This document shows positions 7,601 to 13,778 of a stretch of 25,330 nt of DNA, one piece after another. The notes under the pieces were generated by a model. It was given only the letters and a program-made list of their open reading frames with translations, was not told the origin of the DNA and did no database searches. The stretch lies in the IMG/VR virus record IMGVR_UViG_3300025313_001058, positions 1 through 25,330 of that record; one strand, 5' to 3'. The DNA comes from a virus. The position numbers and the translations under genes are program-made. The first letter of the stretch is position 1, and each line of letters begins with the position of its first letter.

Positions 7601-7857
7601 GAGGACTCCAGACACTTCAGGGCCTGCTCGGCCGTCACCTCGGCCGCACACGCCAGCGCCGCATCCACCGCGCGCGGCGGCGCGGCCTCACACAGGCTGA
7701 CCCCCGCGGCTGCCTCGACCTCGACGCGGATCCGCTCCACGTCCAGCGCCGCCGCCCAGAACCCGTCAGTCCCGTCCAGCAACTGCGCTTCGAGGATCGC
7801 GGCCTCCAGCCGGGCGGCACCCTCGTCGAGGAAACGCTCACGCTCCAGCGCGTCCAC
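7597..7857 (-). CDS. Small helical protein upstream of tape measure (86 aa)
   Basis: MDALERERFLDEGAARLEAA and so on: acidic, helical, with two Cys residues and no membrane segment. The GTG at 7857 has a strong GAGGAGG ribosome site that lies within the preceding gene. Its stop overlaps the tape measure start by 4 bases (ATGA), so the two are coupled. Position just before the tape measure is where phages encode tail assembly chaperones, but those are longer and use a slippery frameshift, which I do not see. The family is not recognised. Confidence 0.7.
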   Translation of the reverse strand: MDALERERFLDEGAARLEAAILEAQLLDGTDGFWAAALDVERIRVEVEAAAGVSLCEAAPPRAVDAALACAAEVTAEQALKCLESS

Positions 7858-8065
7858 CCGCCACCTCCTCAAGGAGGTAAAAGCGCAGGCCGCGCCCGCA
7901 CCGCGCAGGCACCACCAGCCGCGTCATCACCGGATCCGCAAGATGCGTATGACGGCGCCGGCAGTACGTGCAACGCCGCACCACCCACACGATCGCACCG
8001 TCTTTGTCGGCGGCCTCGCGGGTGGCCTCCACCACCGGCAGCTCGCCGGTACGGGCGGCGGTCAC
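7838..8065 (-). CDS. Small zinc-finger-like protein (75 aa)
   Basis: The middle reads VVRRCTYCRRRHTHLADPVM, then ARCGRGLRFYLLEE: C-x2-C-x4-H-x-H plus a later Cys, a possible zinc site. The GTG at 8065 gives a GTGA overlap with the stop of the larger upstream gene; a GTG at 8098 is an alternative that overlaps more. It is third from the end of the tape measure unit and overlaps the next gene by 20 bases. No family is recognised. Confidence 0.65.
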   Translation of the reverse strand: MTAARTGELPVVEATREAADKDGAIVWVVRRCTYCRRRHTHLADPVMTRLVVPARCGRGLRFYLLEEVAGGRAGA

Positions 8066-8958
8066 CGCTGGGCCCGCGTCGACGCCAGCCGAGGGCACGC
8101 ACAGCCGCTCGCCAAAAGATGGCCGCAGCGCAGCGTGCCCGGCCTGGCCGACGCCGTCACAGCCCGACGCCCGTCCACTACAGCCGCATCCTTCTCCAGA
8201 CCGCGCACCGTCGCGGCCAGCCGGATCGCCGCCCGCTGATCACCCCGCCGCTTCGCATCCTTCAACCGGGCCCGCGCCGTACGAAGGTTGCGGGCCACCA
8301 GCATCTTCCCGCCGTCGTCCTCGACGGCCGTCACCGCCCGCGCAGCAGGCTCCGGCAGGGCGGGCGGACGCGTACCCGCCGGAGCCTCCACACGACCCTC
8401 AATCGGGCGCGCACCGCCCGGATGAACCCGGCCGTGCAACTCCGCCATCCGGGCCCGCACAAGCCCACGATCCCGCTCGCACGTCGGACCACCCAGCAAG
8501 GCCAGCCCCACCTGGCTCGCCAACTGGCCATCGGAAACCGGAATCCCCGCCATCCGCCCAGCGATACGGGCCGCACACCACCGGCAACCCGACCCGTCCG
8601 GCAACGCCGCCGCGTTCAACATCGCCGCCCCGAAGGCCGACTTCACCGACTCGGACATCGACGTGAGAGCCGCGCTCCCTCGAGGCCCCGGAGCCGTCGC
8701 CGGCGGATGCAGCTGCAGACGCACATCCCTCGCAAGCTGAAGCAGCCGATCCGCACCAATCCGCTCGATCGCCGCATCCTGCCGCCGCGCCCGCAGAGCC
8801 TCGACGTCACTGGCCAGTACCTGGATCGGGTCACGGGTCACCGGCCTGAGCTCGCCCCGGTCGATCGCCTTGTGCACCGCCCACACACTGAGCCCGAGCC
8901 GGTTCGCCGCAGCCCGCACCGGCAGCGGCGGAATCGTCGCGTCCTCGCCGTACACCAT
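8062..8958 (-). CDS. HTH protein with Cys clusters, first gene of tape measure unit (298 aa)
   Basis: Residues 14-40 (VRAAANRLGLSVWAVHKAID) form a MerR/excisionase-like helix-turn-helix, followed by a short recognition-wing segment RDPIQVLASDVEALRARR. Further on there is C125-RW-C128 and a C-terminal C278-x-H280-x5-C286-x-C288, which suggest bound zinc. The ATG at 8958 has a perfect GGGAGGA site. It leads a coupled unit with three smaller genes ending in the tape measure. Two copies of the GGTTG-W-CAACC palindrome lie 15 and 79 bases upstream. It could be a DNA-binding regulator of the unit or a packaging-related protein; I see no enzyme motif. It is not obviously a known phage family. Confidence 0.8.
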   Translation of the reverse strand: MVYGEDATIPPLPVRAAANRLGLSVWAVHKAIDRGELRPVTRDPIQVLASDVEALRARRQDAAIERIGADRLLQLARDVRLQLHPPATAPGPRGSAALTSMSESVKSAFGAAMLNAAALPDGSGCRWCAARIAGRMAGIPVSDGQLASQVGLALLGGPTCERDRGLVRARMAELHGRVHPGGARPIEGRVEAPAGTRPPALPEPAARAVTAVEDDGGKMLVARNLRTARARLKDAKRRGDQRAAIRLAATVRGLEKDAAVVDGRRAVTASARPGTLRCGHLLASGCACPRLASTRAQR

Positions 8959-8972
8959 CTGCCGTTCCTCCC

Positions 8973-8983
8973 GGTTGACAACC
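8973..8983. promoter_or_regulatory. Palindromic operator GGTTGACAACC (copy 1)
   Basis: GGTTG-A-CAACC is a perfect odd palindrome 15 bases upstream of the start codon at 8958. The same sequence with central T is at 9037-9047. Binding here would cover the leader of the tape measure unit. Confidence 0.6.
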
Positions 8984-9036
8984 TGGGAGTGAGGGTGGAC
9001 CAGCAGAAAGCTTGATCATTCCGGCGCCGGAAACAC

Positions 9037-9047
9037 GGTTGTCAACC
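9037..9047. promoter_or_regulatory. Palindromic operator GGTTGTCAACC (copy 2), overlapping a -35 box
   Basis: This is the same palindrome as at 8973-8983 with central T. Read on the minus strand it contains TTGACA, a consensus -35 box, with AATGAT about 19 bases further on as a possible -10. It therefore probably marks the promoter of the tape measure unit, repressed by whatever binds the palindrome. Confidence 0.55.
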
Positions 9048-9122
9048 AGCCGCTACCGTGGAAACCGCGCAGCCCCGAGCCGGTCCTCCTGGCACGGTGC
9101 GCCTGCTACGGGGCAACGCGAC

Positions 9123-9166
9123 GGTGGCCCGCTTCCTCGCTTCTTCGGCCGGGGAAGCGGGCCACC
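9123..9166. terminator. Strong hairpin terminator (first of a tandem pair)
   Basis: GGTGGCCCGCTTCC (9123-9136) pairs perfectly with GGAAGCGGGCCACC (9153-9166), a 14-bp stem. With the hairpin at 9174-9211 it separates the terminase-small-like unit from the promoter of the tape measure unit. Confidence 0.85.
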
Positions 9167-9173
9167 ACACAAC

Positions 9174-9211
9174 GGCCCGCCCCCTTTCGTGGTGGTCAAC
9201 GGGGGCGGGCC
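9174..9211. terminator. Strong hairpin terminator (second of a tandem pair)
   Basis: GGCCCGCCCCC (9174-9184) pairs with GGGGGCGGGCC (9201-9211), an 11-bp perfect stem, 11 bases after the stop of the leftward gene ending at 9223. It is the first terminator met by leftward transcription. Confidence 0.85.
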
Positions 9212-9222
9212 TACTGCTGCAC

Positions 9223-9501
9223 CTACCGGCCCGGCCGCCAAATCACCGCCGACATGCCCGACCCGTACCGCATCCCGATCACACGCCGCCACCGCCGAGC
9301 CTCATCTGACGACCCCGGCCGCGGCTCCTGCTGAGCCTGTCGCGCCCGTACGGCGGCCTTCTGCTGCTCCTCGGCCTGCTCCCGCCGCAGCGCCTCGTGC
9401 GCGGCCGACAACGCGGCGAACTCCCGCTCCCGGCCCTCGCGTGTCATCTTCGCCATCGCCCGCAGCATCCGCGCGAGCCGCACATCCGTCTCGTCACCCA
9501 C
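9223..9501 (-). CDS. Small charged helical protein (92 aa)
   Basis: Starts MGDETDVRLARMLRAMAKMT and continues with a long Arg/Glu/Ala/Gln helix (about 22-55, EREFAALSAAHEALRREQAE), probably a coiled coil, and a basic tail ending VIWRPGR. The GTG at 9501 follows a GGAGG site inside the end of the upstream gene and overlaps it by 8 bases, so the two are coupled. It sits behind the terminase-small-like protein and is followed by two terminators. The function is unknown; a packaging or DNA-binding partner is possible. Confidence 0.72.
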   Translation of the reverse strand: MGDETDVRLARMLRAMAKMTREGREREFAALSAAHEALRREQAEEQQKAAVRARQAQQEPRPGSSDEARRWRRVIGMRYGSGMSAVIWRPGR

Positions 9502-10129
9502 CTGTACGGCCCTCCTCCTCGTCGTCGACCTCGGCGAGCAACGCCTCGACGTCCACGTCGGGCTCGTCCGCCACCAGGTCCCGCAACTTCTGTTCCATCC
9601 CGGCCCGCGGATCCACCGGCTCCTCGACGGCCGCAGGCTCCGGCTCCGGCAACGGCTCACCCGACAACTGCGCCACCGCCGCCCGCACAGCCAACTGCCG
9701 CCGCCCCTCGTCGAGCTGCAACACCTCCAACGCCGCGGTCACCGCAGCCACCACGATGTGCCCCTGGTCGTCCAAGTGCCGCTCGAACGTCACCGCAATC
9801 GGCTCCGTCGCGTCCAGGCCGAGCAGCTTCCTGCGGCTCTCCGAGAGCCGGGTAAGCCGGTCGATCGCCTTCAGCCTCACCTCGTCACCCTCCGCCCCGT
9901 CCAGCACCTCATAGGCGCGGACCGTGAGGTCGTTCAGCCGCGCGGCCTCCAACTCCCGGTACTCGGTCGCCACCGGCGTCACCAGCTCGGCGAGCGCAGC
10001 CGTGATCCGATCGGACACACCCTGATGCGACAGCCCGACGCGGGCGGCGATAGCGCGCAGCGACAGGCCGGAACACCTCAGACGAAGGATCTCCTCGTCC
10101 TGCTCGGCACGGACGGGATCAGTCTTCAC
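9494..10129 (-). CDS. HTH protein resembling phage terminase small subunit (211 aa)
   Basis: Residues 13-45 (EILRLRCSGLSLRAIAARVG and LSHQGVSDRITAAL) are a helix-turn-helix. It is followed by ELEAARLNDLTVRAYEVLDG, then GDEVRLKAIDRLTRLSESRR and KLLGLDATEP (101-110). The order HTH, then an ELxxARL helix, then a GD-led helix ending RRKLLGLDA is the layout I know from small terminase-like proteins of actinophages. The C-terminal third is acidic (EALLAEVDDEEEG). The GTG at 10129 has a GGAGG site. There is no large terminase on the element, so it cannot package alone. It could recruit a helper phage's terminase, or be a plain regulator. The packaging link is inferred. Confidence 0.75.
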   Translation of the reverse strand: MKTDPVRAEQDEEILRLRCSGLSLRAIAARVGLSHQGVSDRITAALAELVTPVATEYRELEAARLNDLTVRAYEVLDGAEGDEVRLKAIDRLTRLSESRRKLLGLDATEPIAVTFERHLDDQGHIVVAAVTAALEVLQLDEGRRQLAVRAAVAQLSGEPLPEPEPAAVEEPVDPRAGMEQKLRDLVADEPDVDVEALLAEVDDEEEGRTGG

Positions 10130-10142
10130 GGGCACCTCCACG

Positions 10143-10166
10143 GCTTGACACAGACAGGTTGACACC
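10143..10166. promoter_or_regulatory. Operator-like TTGACA repeats upstream of the terminase-small-like unit
   Basis: GGTTGACACC (10157-10166) is a one-base-shorter form of the GGTTGACAACC palindrome, and GCTTGACACA (10143-10152) is a half-matching copy 14 bases away. They lie 14-37 bases upstream of the start at 10129, as the full palindromes do for the tape measure unit. Confidence 0.5.
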
Positions 10167-10172
10167 GACGAA

Positions 10173-10202
10173 GGGCCCGGCCGTCCGAAGACCGCCGGGC
10201 CC
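10173..10202 (-). terminator. Terminator after the HEAGH gene
   Basis: GGGCCCGGC (10173-10181) pairs with GCCGGGCCC (10194-10202), a 9-bp perfect stem, 30 bases past the leftward stop at 10233. Confidence 0.75.
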
Positions 10203-10232
10203 AACACCACCGCCCGCCAACACCACGAGCGG

Positions 10233-10853
10233 TCACACCGCGTCGAGGTGCTCCCTCACGTACCGGATCAGCCACTTGTCCGGGGGCGAGTAGTCGATGC
10301 TCTCCGCCTCAAGCATCAACTCCGCCGCGACAATCCACGGATCAGGACGCATGCCCAGCGCCATCACGATCTCCAGGTCGTTCAAGGCCCGGAGTGGCTT
10401 GGGCTCCATCAAGGCTGCTGCCGCCACCTCGATCAACGGCTTCAGCACCGCGGTGGCAGTCGCGGCCGACCTGATCGCAGCGTCCAGGTCGACCGTCTTG
10501 TCCTTGCTGAGCTCGGCGAGCCAGCCCAGGTCACCGCACCCGGAGTCGGAGGCTCCGAGGGCACCGTGCATGCGGTGTACGGCACGGGCGCCTCGGTCCG
10601 CATGAAGCTGCGCGAGTCCGCCAGCACACGTCACGACCGCATCGAGGTGGGGCGACGGGCATTTCACGCCCCCGACATGAGCCGCCATCTGATCGCGTGC
10701 GGATGAGCGGAGCGTGGCGTAACTGAAGGTGCCGCCGACGGCGAGGCATACGACGGCATGTCCGGCTTCGTGAACGGCCTTGAGCCACAGATGCGAGCGC
10801 GGGTTGCCGATCAGGTGGGCGCGCGGGTGGCTGGGACTGGGAGATGTGGGCAC
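10233..10853 (-). CDS. HEAGH metallopeptidase-like protein (206 aa)
   Basis: Contains HEAGHAVV at residues 28-35, the HExxH zinc site of M41 (FtsH-type) peptidases, in the context WLKAVHEAGHAVVCLAVGG. Further on CAGGLAQ and SDSGCGDLGWLAEL match the G-SD-x-D segment that supplies the third ligand in M41-like proteins. There is no AAA domain and no membrane segment, so it is a stand-alone protease domain as found in some plasmids and phages. The GTG at 10853 follows GGAGG; longer frames upstream lack a site. It could cleave a repressor or a host regulator; the substrate is unknown. Its own terminator follows. Confidence 0.78.
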   Translation of the reverse strand: MPTSPSPSHPRAHLIGNPRSHLWLKAVHEAGHAVVCLAVGGTFSYATLRSSARDQMAAHVGGVKCPSPHLDAVVTCAGGLAQLHADRGARAVHRMHGALGASDSGCGDLGWLAELSKDKTVDLDAAIRSAATATAVLKPLIEVAAAALMEPKPLRALNDLEIVMALGMRPDPWIVAAELMLEAESIDYSPPDKWLIRYVREHLDAV

Positions 10854-10972
10854 GGTTCGCCTCCGGCTTCGGATCGGTTGGGATCGTCGCCGTGCCATGC
10901 CTCGCCAAGGGGGCGAAGCTACCACGGCAGGGCCCGGCCGCCGAGGTCGACGACCAGGCCCAGGTGCACAGC

Positions 10973-11392
10973 TCAGCCGGACGTGGGGAGCACCTTGCCC
11001 GGGTCGACGGCGAACTCCTCCAGCCACATCGGGTACTCCGTGCGCGGCCTCTCCGCCAGCACGGCCAAGACGTGGGCGTGGCAAAGGTCCGGAGCACACC
11101 AGCACGCCAGGACCGACCCGCGCAGCAGCTGCACGCGGGAATGCAGGCTGGTCTCCTGCAGGAGGTACCGGCAGTACGCCGCCACAGCCGCCTCGTTCGA
11201 GCCGATCGCCTTCACGGTGTACGGGTTGTTCAGCGCGCTCGCGGACAGGTTCCAGCCGCCCGCCCGTACGCCCTTCATCTCACGGCCGACGTAGACGAGG
11301 CCCTTGGGTGCGTTCTCCAGCCGCGGCCCGTAGTCGCGGATGAGGCTGCGGCCGTTCGGCCCCTTCTTCAGGTTGATGACGGTGGTGGTCAT
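10973..11392 (-). CDS. DUF4326-like protein (139 aa)
   Basis: The pattern NPYTVKAIGSNEAAVAAYCRYL, then LRGSVLACWCAPDLCHAHVLAVLAE matches DUF4326, a family common on phages and plasmids: an NP-x-x-V segment, a Y-x2-YL helix and a CWCAP-x2-CH signature that probably binds metal. The function of the family is not known. The ATG at 11392 follows GGAGG (an upstream ATG five codons earlier would include that ribosome site). The 71 bases upstream hold the terminator of the preceding gene, so it probably has its own promoter. Confidence 0.82.
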   Translation of the reverse strand: MTTTVINLKKGPNGRSLIRDYGPRLENAPKGLVYVGREMKGVRAGGWNLSASALNNPYTVKAIGSNEAAVAAYCRYLLQETSLHSRVQLLRGSVLACWCAPDLCHAHVLAVLAERPRTEYPMWLEEFAVDPGKVLPTSG

Positions 11393-11424
11393 GTCGGTGC
11401 CCTCCATGGTGTCGGTGGTGTGGC

Positions 11425-11449
11425 GGCCGCGCCCAGGGAGAGCGCGGCC
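11425..11449 (-). terminator. Terminator after the 94-residue gene
   Basis: GGCCGCGC (11425-11432) pairs with GCGCGGCC (11442-11449), an 8-bp perfect stem with a 9-base loop, 15 bases after the leftward stop at 11464. Confidence 0.7.
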
Positions 11450-11463
11450 CGTGGTCGTCTCGG

Positions 11464-11748
11464 TCACGCGACGGCGGGGACTTCGGGTGCCGGAACCGGC
11501 GGATACCACTCCGTCCACTCGCCGTCCACGACGGTGCCGAGGATCGTCCCGCGCACGCTGGACACGGCCAGTTCGTCGGCGACCAGCGCCGCCAGGCCGG
11601 GGAAGTCGACGATCCACATCTGTGTCTCGGGGTCGGGGAACATGTCGCGGACTACGGATTCGCGGTCGGCGGTCCGCATGCCGACGAACGTTTTGACGTC
11701 GAGGACGGTGTTGGTGAAGCAGATGAACGAGATGTCCGGCTGGGGCAT
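11464..11748 (-). CDS. Hypothetical protein (94 aa)
   Basis: MPQPDISFICFTNTVLDVKT, then MWIVDFPGLAALVADELAVS and an acidic, Pro-rich C-terminus (EWYPPVPAPEVPAVA). It is soluble, with no Cys pair and no signal. The ATG at 11748 has a clear GAGGAG site nine bases before. Hairpins lie on both sides, so it is probably a single-gene unit. No family is recognised. Confidence 0.7.
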   Translation of the reverse strand: MPQPDISFICFTNTVLDVKTFVGMRTADRESVVRDMFPDPETQMWIVDFPGLAALVADELAVSSVRGTILGTVVDGEWTEWYPPVPAPEVPAVA

Positions 11749-11779
11749 GGGGCGCTCCTCCTGTGGTTGTCTGGGGGGT

Positions 11780-11806
11780 GGCCGGCCCGAGTCCCGCGGG
11801 CCGGCC
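11780..11806 (-). terminator. Terminator after the 208-residue gene
   Basis: GGCCGGCCCG (11780-11789) pairs with CGGGCCGGCC (11797-11806), a 10-bp perfect stem with a 7-base loop, 14 bases past the leftward stop at 11821. Confidence 0.8.
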
Positions 11807-11820
11807 GTTTCGTGTGCGGG

Positions 11821-12447
11821 TCAGGCGTCGGCGATCACGGCCAGGTGGCGGTGCTCGGCGGGCAAGTGGTCGTGGCACCAGAAGCCGATGGTGAGGCCGA
11901 AGTCGCGCTGCTGAACCACCTTCCACACGGCCGTGGCCGCGCAGGTCTGCCGTCCCTCGTCCTCGGGGACGTGGTTGATCGTGCAGGTCTGAGTGCCGGG
12001 CTCGTAGGAAACCGTCCACCCATCCGCACCGTGGAAGACGCGCACCTCCGGACCCTCGTCGCCGCCCGCGCCGTTGGTGCCCCCGTCGCACGTGCAGGCG
12101 CTGCCGTCGGTCACACAGCCGTCGTGGACCGGGCAGAGCGTGGCGCAGAACGCAGCCATCTCGGCGTCACGGCGCTCCTCGACCATGGTGTGGGCCTTCT
12201 TCAGCAGGCCGCCGATGTAGTCGGCGCGGTGGTCGTCGAGGCTGATCTCAAGGGAGCGGCCGTCGCTGAACTCGAAGGTGACGTACACGGTGTCGTCGGT
12301 GTCTCCATCGTCGTCGGTGTCGCCGAGCTGGACGCGGACGGCGTGCGGGTCGTTGGGTCCGGTGACGATGCAGGGTTCGGTGGGGCCGTCGAGCTGCGGG
12401 GGTTCGGTCTGCTCGGCGGTGTGTACGAGGCTGAGGGGCTTGTTCAC
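11821..12447 (-). CDS. Hypothetical Cys-containing protein (208 aa)
   Basis: An acidic N-terminal half with GDTDDDGDTDDTVYVTFEFS and DDHRADYIGGLLKKAHTMVE. Then there is a Cys-rich patch (CATLCPVHDGC...CTCDGG, about 100-124) and a beta-rich C-terminus with IGFWCHDHLPAEHRH. The Cys and His residues suggest metal binding. The GTG at 12447 follows GAAGGAGAAG, an excellent site. It has its own terminator. I do not recognise the family; it resembles multi-part hypothetical proteins on Streptomyces mobile DNA but no assignment is safe. Confidence 0.72.
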   Translation of the reverse strand: MNKPLSLVHTAEQTEPPQLDGPTEPCIVTGPNDPHAVRVQLGDTDDDGDTDDTVYVTFEFSDGRSLEISLDDHRADYIGGLLKKAHTMVEERRDAEMAAFCATLCPVHDGCVTDGSACTCDGGTNGAGGDEGPEVRVFHGADGWTVSYEPGTQTCTINHVPEDEGRQTCAATAVWKVVQQRDFGLTIGFWCHDHLPAEHRHLAVIADA

Positions 12448-12469
12448 GGTGCTTCTCCTTCTTCGGTGG

Positions 12470-12491
12470 CCGGCCGCCGGTCGACGGCCGG
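12470..12491 (-). terminator. Hairpin after the 92-residue coiled-coil gene
   Basis: CCGGCCG (12470-12476) pairs with CGGCCGG (12485-12491), a 7-bp stem, just past the leftward stop at 12502. Confidence 0.6.
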
Positions 12492-12501
12492 AAGTCTGTG
12501 G

Positions 12502-12780
12502 TTACTGCCGGGCCTGGTCGCCGAGGAGCTGCTGCTCGCCGTCGTCCTGGCCGTCTGTCGGATTTCCGACAGTCGCCTGGTCGTCGACCTCGTCGAGGCC
12601 GGGCTCGTCGCGGCTCCGCTGCTCGGCTTCGGCCAGGTTGCGGAGCTTCCTCGCGTGCCGGTGGGCGAGGCCGGCGCGGCGGGCTTCGGCGAGTTCGGCC
12701 CGCTGGCGGCGCATGTCCTCGGTACGCCGACGGGCGGCCTGGATGCGGGCGGTGATCTGCGCCTCGACGTGGGAGGTCAT
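12502..12780 (-). CDS. Coiled-coil protein with AHRHARKLRNLA motif (92 aa)
   Basis: Residues 1-50 form a long basic helix (EAQITARIQAARRRTEDMRR) ending AGLAHRHARKLRNLA (36-50); the tail is acidic (DGQDDGEQQLLGDQARQ). The same helix and motif recur in the protein at 13779-14126, so the two are paralogues. ATG 12780 overlaps the stop of the preceding gene (ATGA). The Arg/His-rich helix could bind DNA or a partner protein. The family is not known to me. A hairpin follows the stop. Confidence 0.75.
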   Translation of the reverse strand: MTSHVEAQITARIQAARRRTEDMRRQRAELAEARRAGLAHRHARKLRNLAEAEQRSRDEPGLDEVDDQATVGNPTDGQDDGEQQLLGDQARQ

Positions 12781-13415
12781 GCGGCGGCCACCACGGCGAG
12801 CACTTCCCGGATCGCTGCCGACGTGCCCGGCGCGACGCCGGCCGCGTCCAGTGCGTCAGCCAGCTGCGCGGACTCCCCCGACGCACACCACGCACACACC
12901 ATCGCGAGGACTCCGTACGCGCCGACCATCAAGGTCGGCTCGGAGTCGAACACCGGACGGTCGCACGCCGAGCACAGGTGGAAGTCCTCGTACGGCAGCG
13001 CCTCGCCGTCGCCGACCGCGGGGACCAGGCGCAGCAGCTCCGCGCCGAGCTGGGCCCACATGTCGAGCGTCAGATCAAAGGTGCGGTCCGAGTGGGGTTC
13101 GTCGCTGTCCAGGCCGTCGACGCGCGCGAGGATCCCGACCGGGACACCGTCGTGCTCGGGCCGGAATACGAGGGCGGAGTCCGAGTCGTAGTAGCCGCCG
13201 TAGAAGGTGCCGTCGCGCATGGCGGTGAACAGTTCGGTGGCGGCGGGCAGTTCGGCGCGTAGGCGCCATACGGCTTTCTGGTCGCCGAGGAACGCGCCGA
13301 CGAGGGTCACGTCGATGGCGGGGCCGTTCACTCGGGCGTCGACGTGCTGTACGCCATGCGGGCCGATGGCCGTCGAGAACAGGTTGCCGGGCGCGGCGGG
13401 GGTGAGGTCAGTCAT
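12777..13415 (-). CDS. Zinc-ribbon-containing hypothetical protein (212 aa)
   Basis: The N-terminal 130 residues are beta-rich (VQHVDARVNGPAIDVTLVGA; DGTFYGGYYDSDSALVFRPE). The C-terminal part has LCSACDRPVF and, about 25 residues on, VCAWCASGES: two C-x2-C knuckles that would bind one zinc. It ends in an Ala-rich helix. The ATG at 13415 has GAGAGGA upstream and its stop is coupled by ATGA to the coiled-coil gene. It is the first gene to the left of the iteron-like region, which may hold its promoter. The function is unknown. Confidence 0.75.
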   Translation of the reverse strand: MTDLTPAAPGNLFSTAIGPHGVQHVDARVNGPAIDVTLVGAFLGDQKAVWRLRAELPAATELFTAMRDGTFYGGYYDSDSALVFRPEHDGVPVGILARVDGLDSDEPHSDRTFDLTLDMWAQLGAELLRLVPAVGDGEALPYEDFHLCSACDRPVFDSEPTLMVGAYGVLAMVCAWCASGESAQLADALDAAGVAPGTSAAIREVLAVVAAA

Positions 13416-13513
13416 GGATGGGTCCTCTCGTCGTGGCCGTCGGTGGCCCGTGCGGGCCGGGGTGGGTTGGGGCTAGACCGGCAGTGCAGTGTGTGTGCTC
13501 GCTGCGGCCGTCA

Positions 13514-13727
13514 ATGCAGTCATGCAGAGATGCAGAGATACAGAGAGTCTCTGCATTCGCTTTCCCTCGTTCCTCGCGTAATGCGTAACCATGACTGAGA
13601 CAATTTGTCCGTATATGCACCTTGCGAGGGGCGCCGCGTGTGACGCTCCGTGTTCGCCGGTTACTCGGATTCCCGGATCCATGACTGCACTGGTCGACGC
13701 CATGACTGCATCTCTGCATCACTGCAT
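13514..13727. repeat. Opposed arrays of 8-bp iteron-like repeats (candidate origin)
   Basis: The 363 bases at 13416-13778 hold no convincing gene. On the left, ATGCAGTC, ATGCAGAG, ATGCAGAG and ATACAGAG follow one another in tandem (13514-13545), then one inverted unit CTCTGCAT (13549-13556). On the right, GACTGCAT, CTCTGCAT and CACTGCAT lie in tandem in the opposite sense (13704-13727), with one more related unit at 13683-13690. Between them is DNA richer in A/T than the rest, with the odd palindrome GACAATTTGTC (13599-13609) and TATATG. CATGACTG also recurs at 13590, 13680 and 13701. This is the form of a plasmid iteron origin or a partition/operator site. Confidence 0.75.
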
Positions 13728-13734
13728 CGGAGGA

Positions 13735-13750
13735 ACTTGTCTGAACAAGT
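13735..13750 (-). terminator. Small hairpin after the 115-residue gene
   Basis: ACTTGT, CTGA, ACAAGT: a 6-bp stem with a 4-base loop, about 30 bases past the leftward stop at 13779. The stem is short and A/T-containing, so it may instead be a protein site belonging to the iteron region. Confidence 0.35.
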
Positions 13751-13778
13751 CCGGGCCCGGAGGGCGAGTCGACGATCG

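Noticed and set aside
7597-8065. Tail assembly chaperone pair with -1 frameshift before the tape measure
   Set aside because: The two small genes have their own starts, a Cys/His pattern in one, and no slippery heptamer was seen near the overlaps.
4664-8239. 1191-codon rightward open frame opposite the tape measure
   Set aside because: Its product is Arg/Gln/His-rich with no hydrophobic core, and it lies on the opposite strand of four coupled genes with good starts. Long shadow frames are expected at this GC content.
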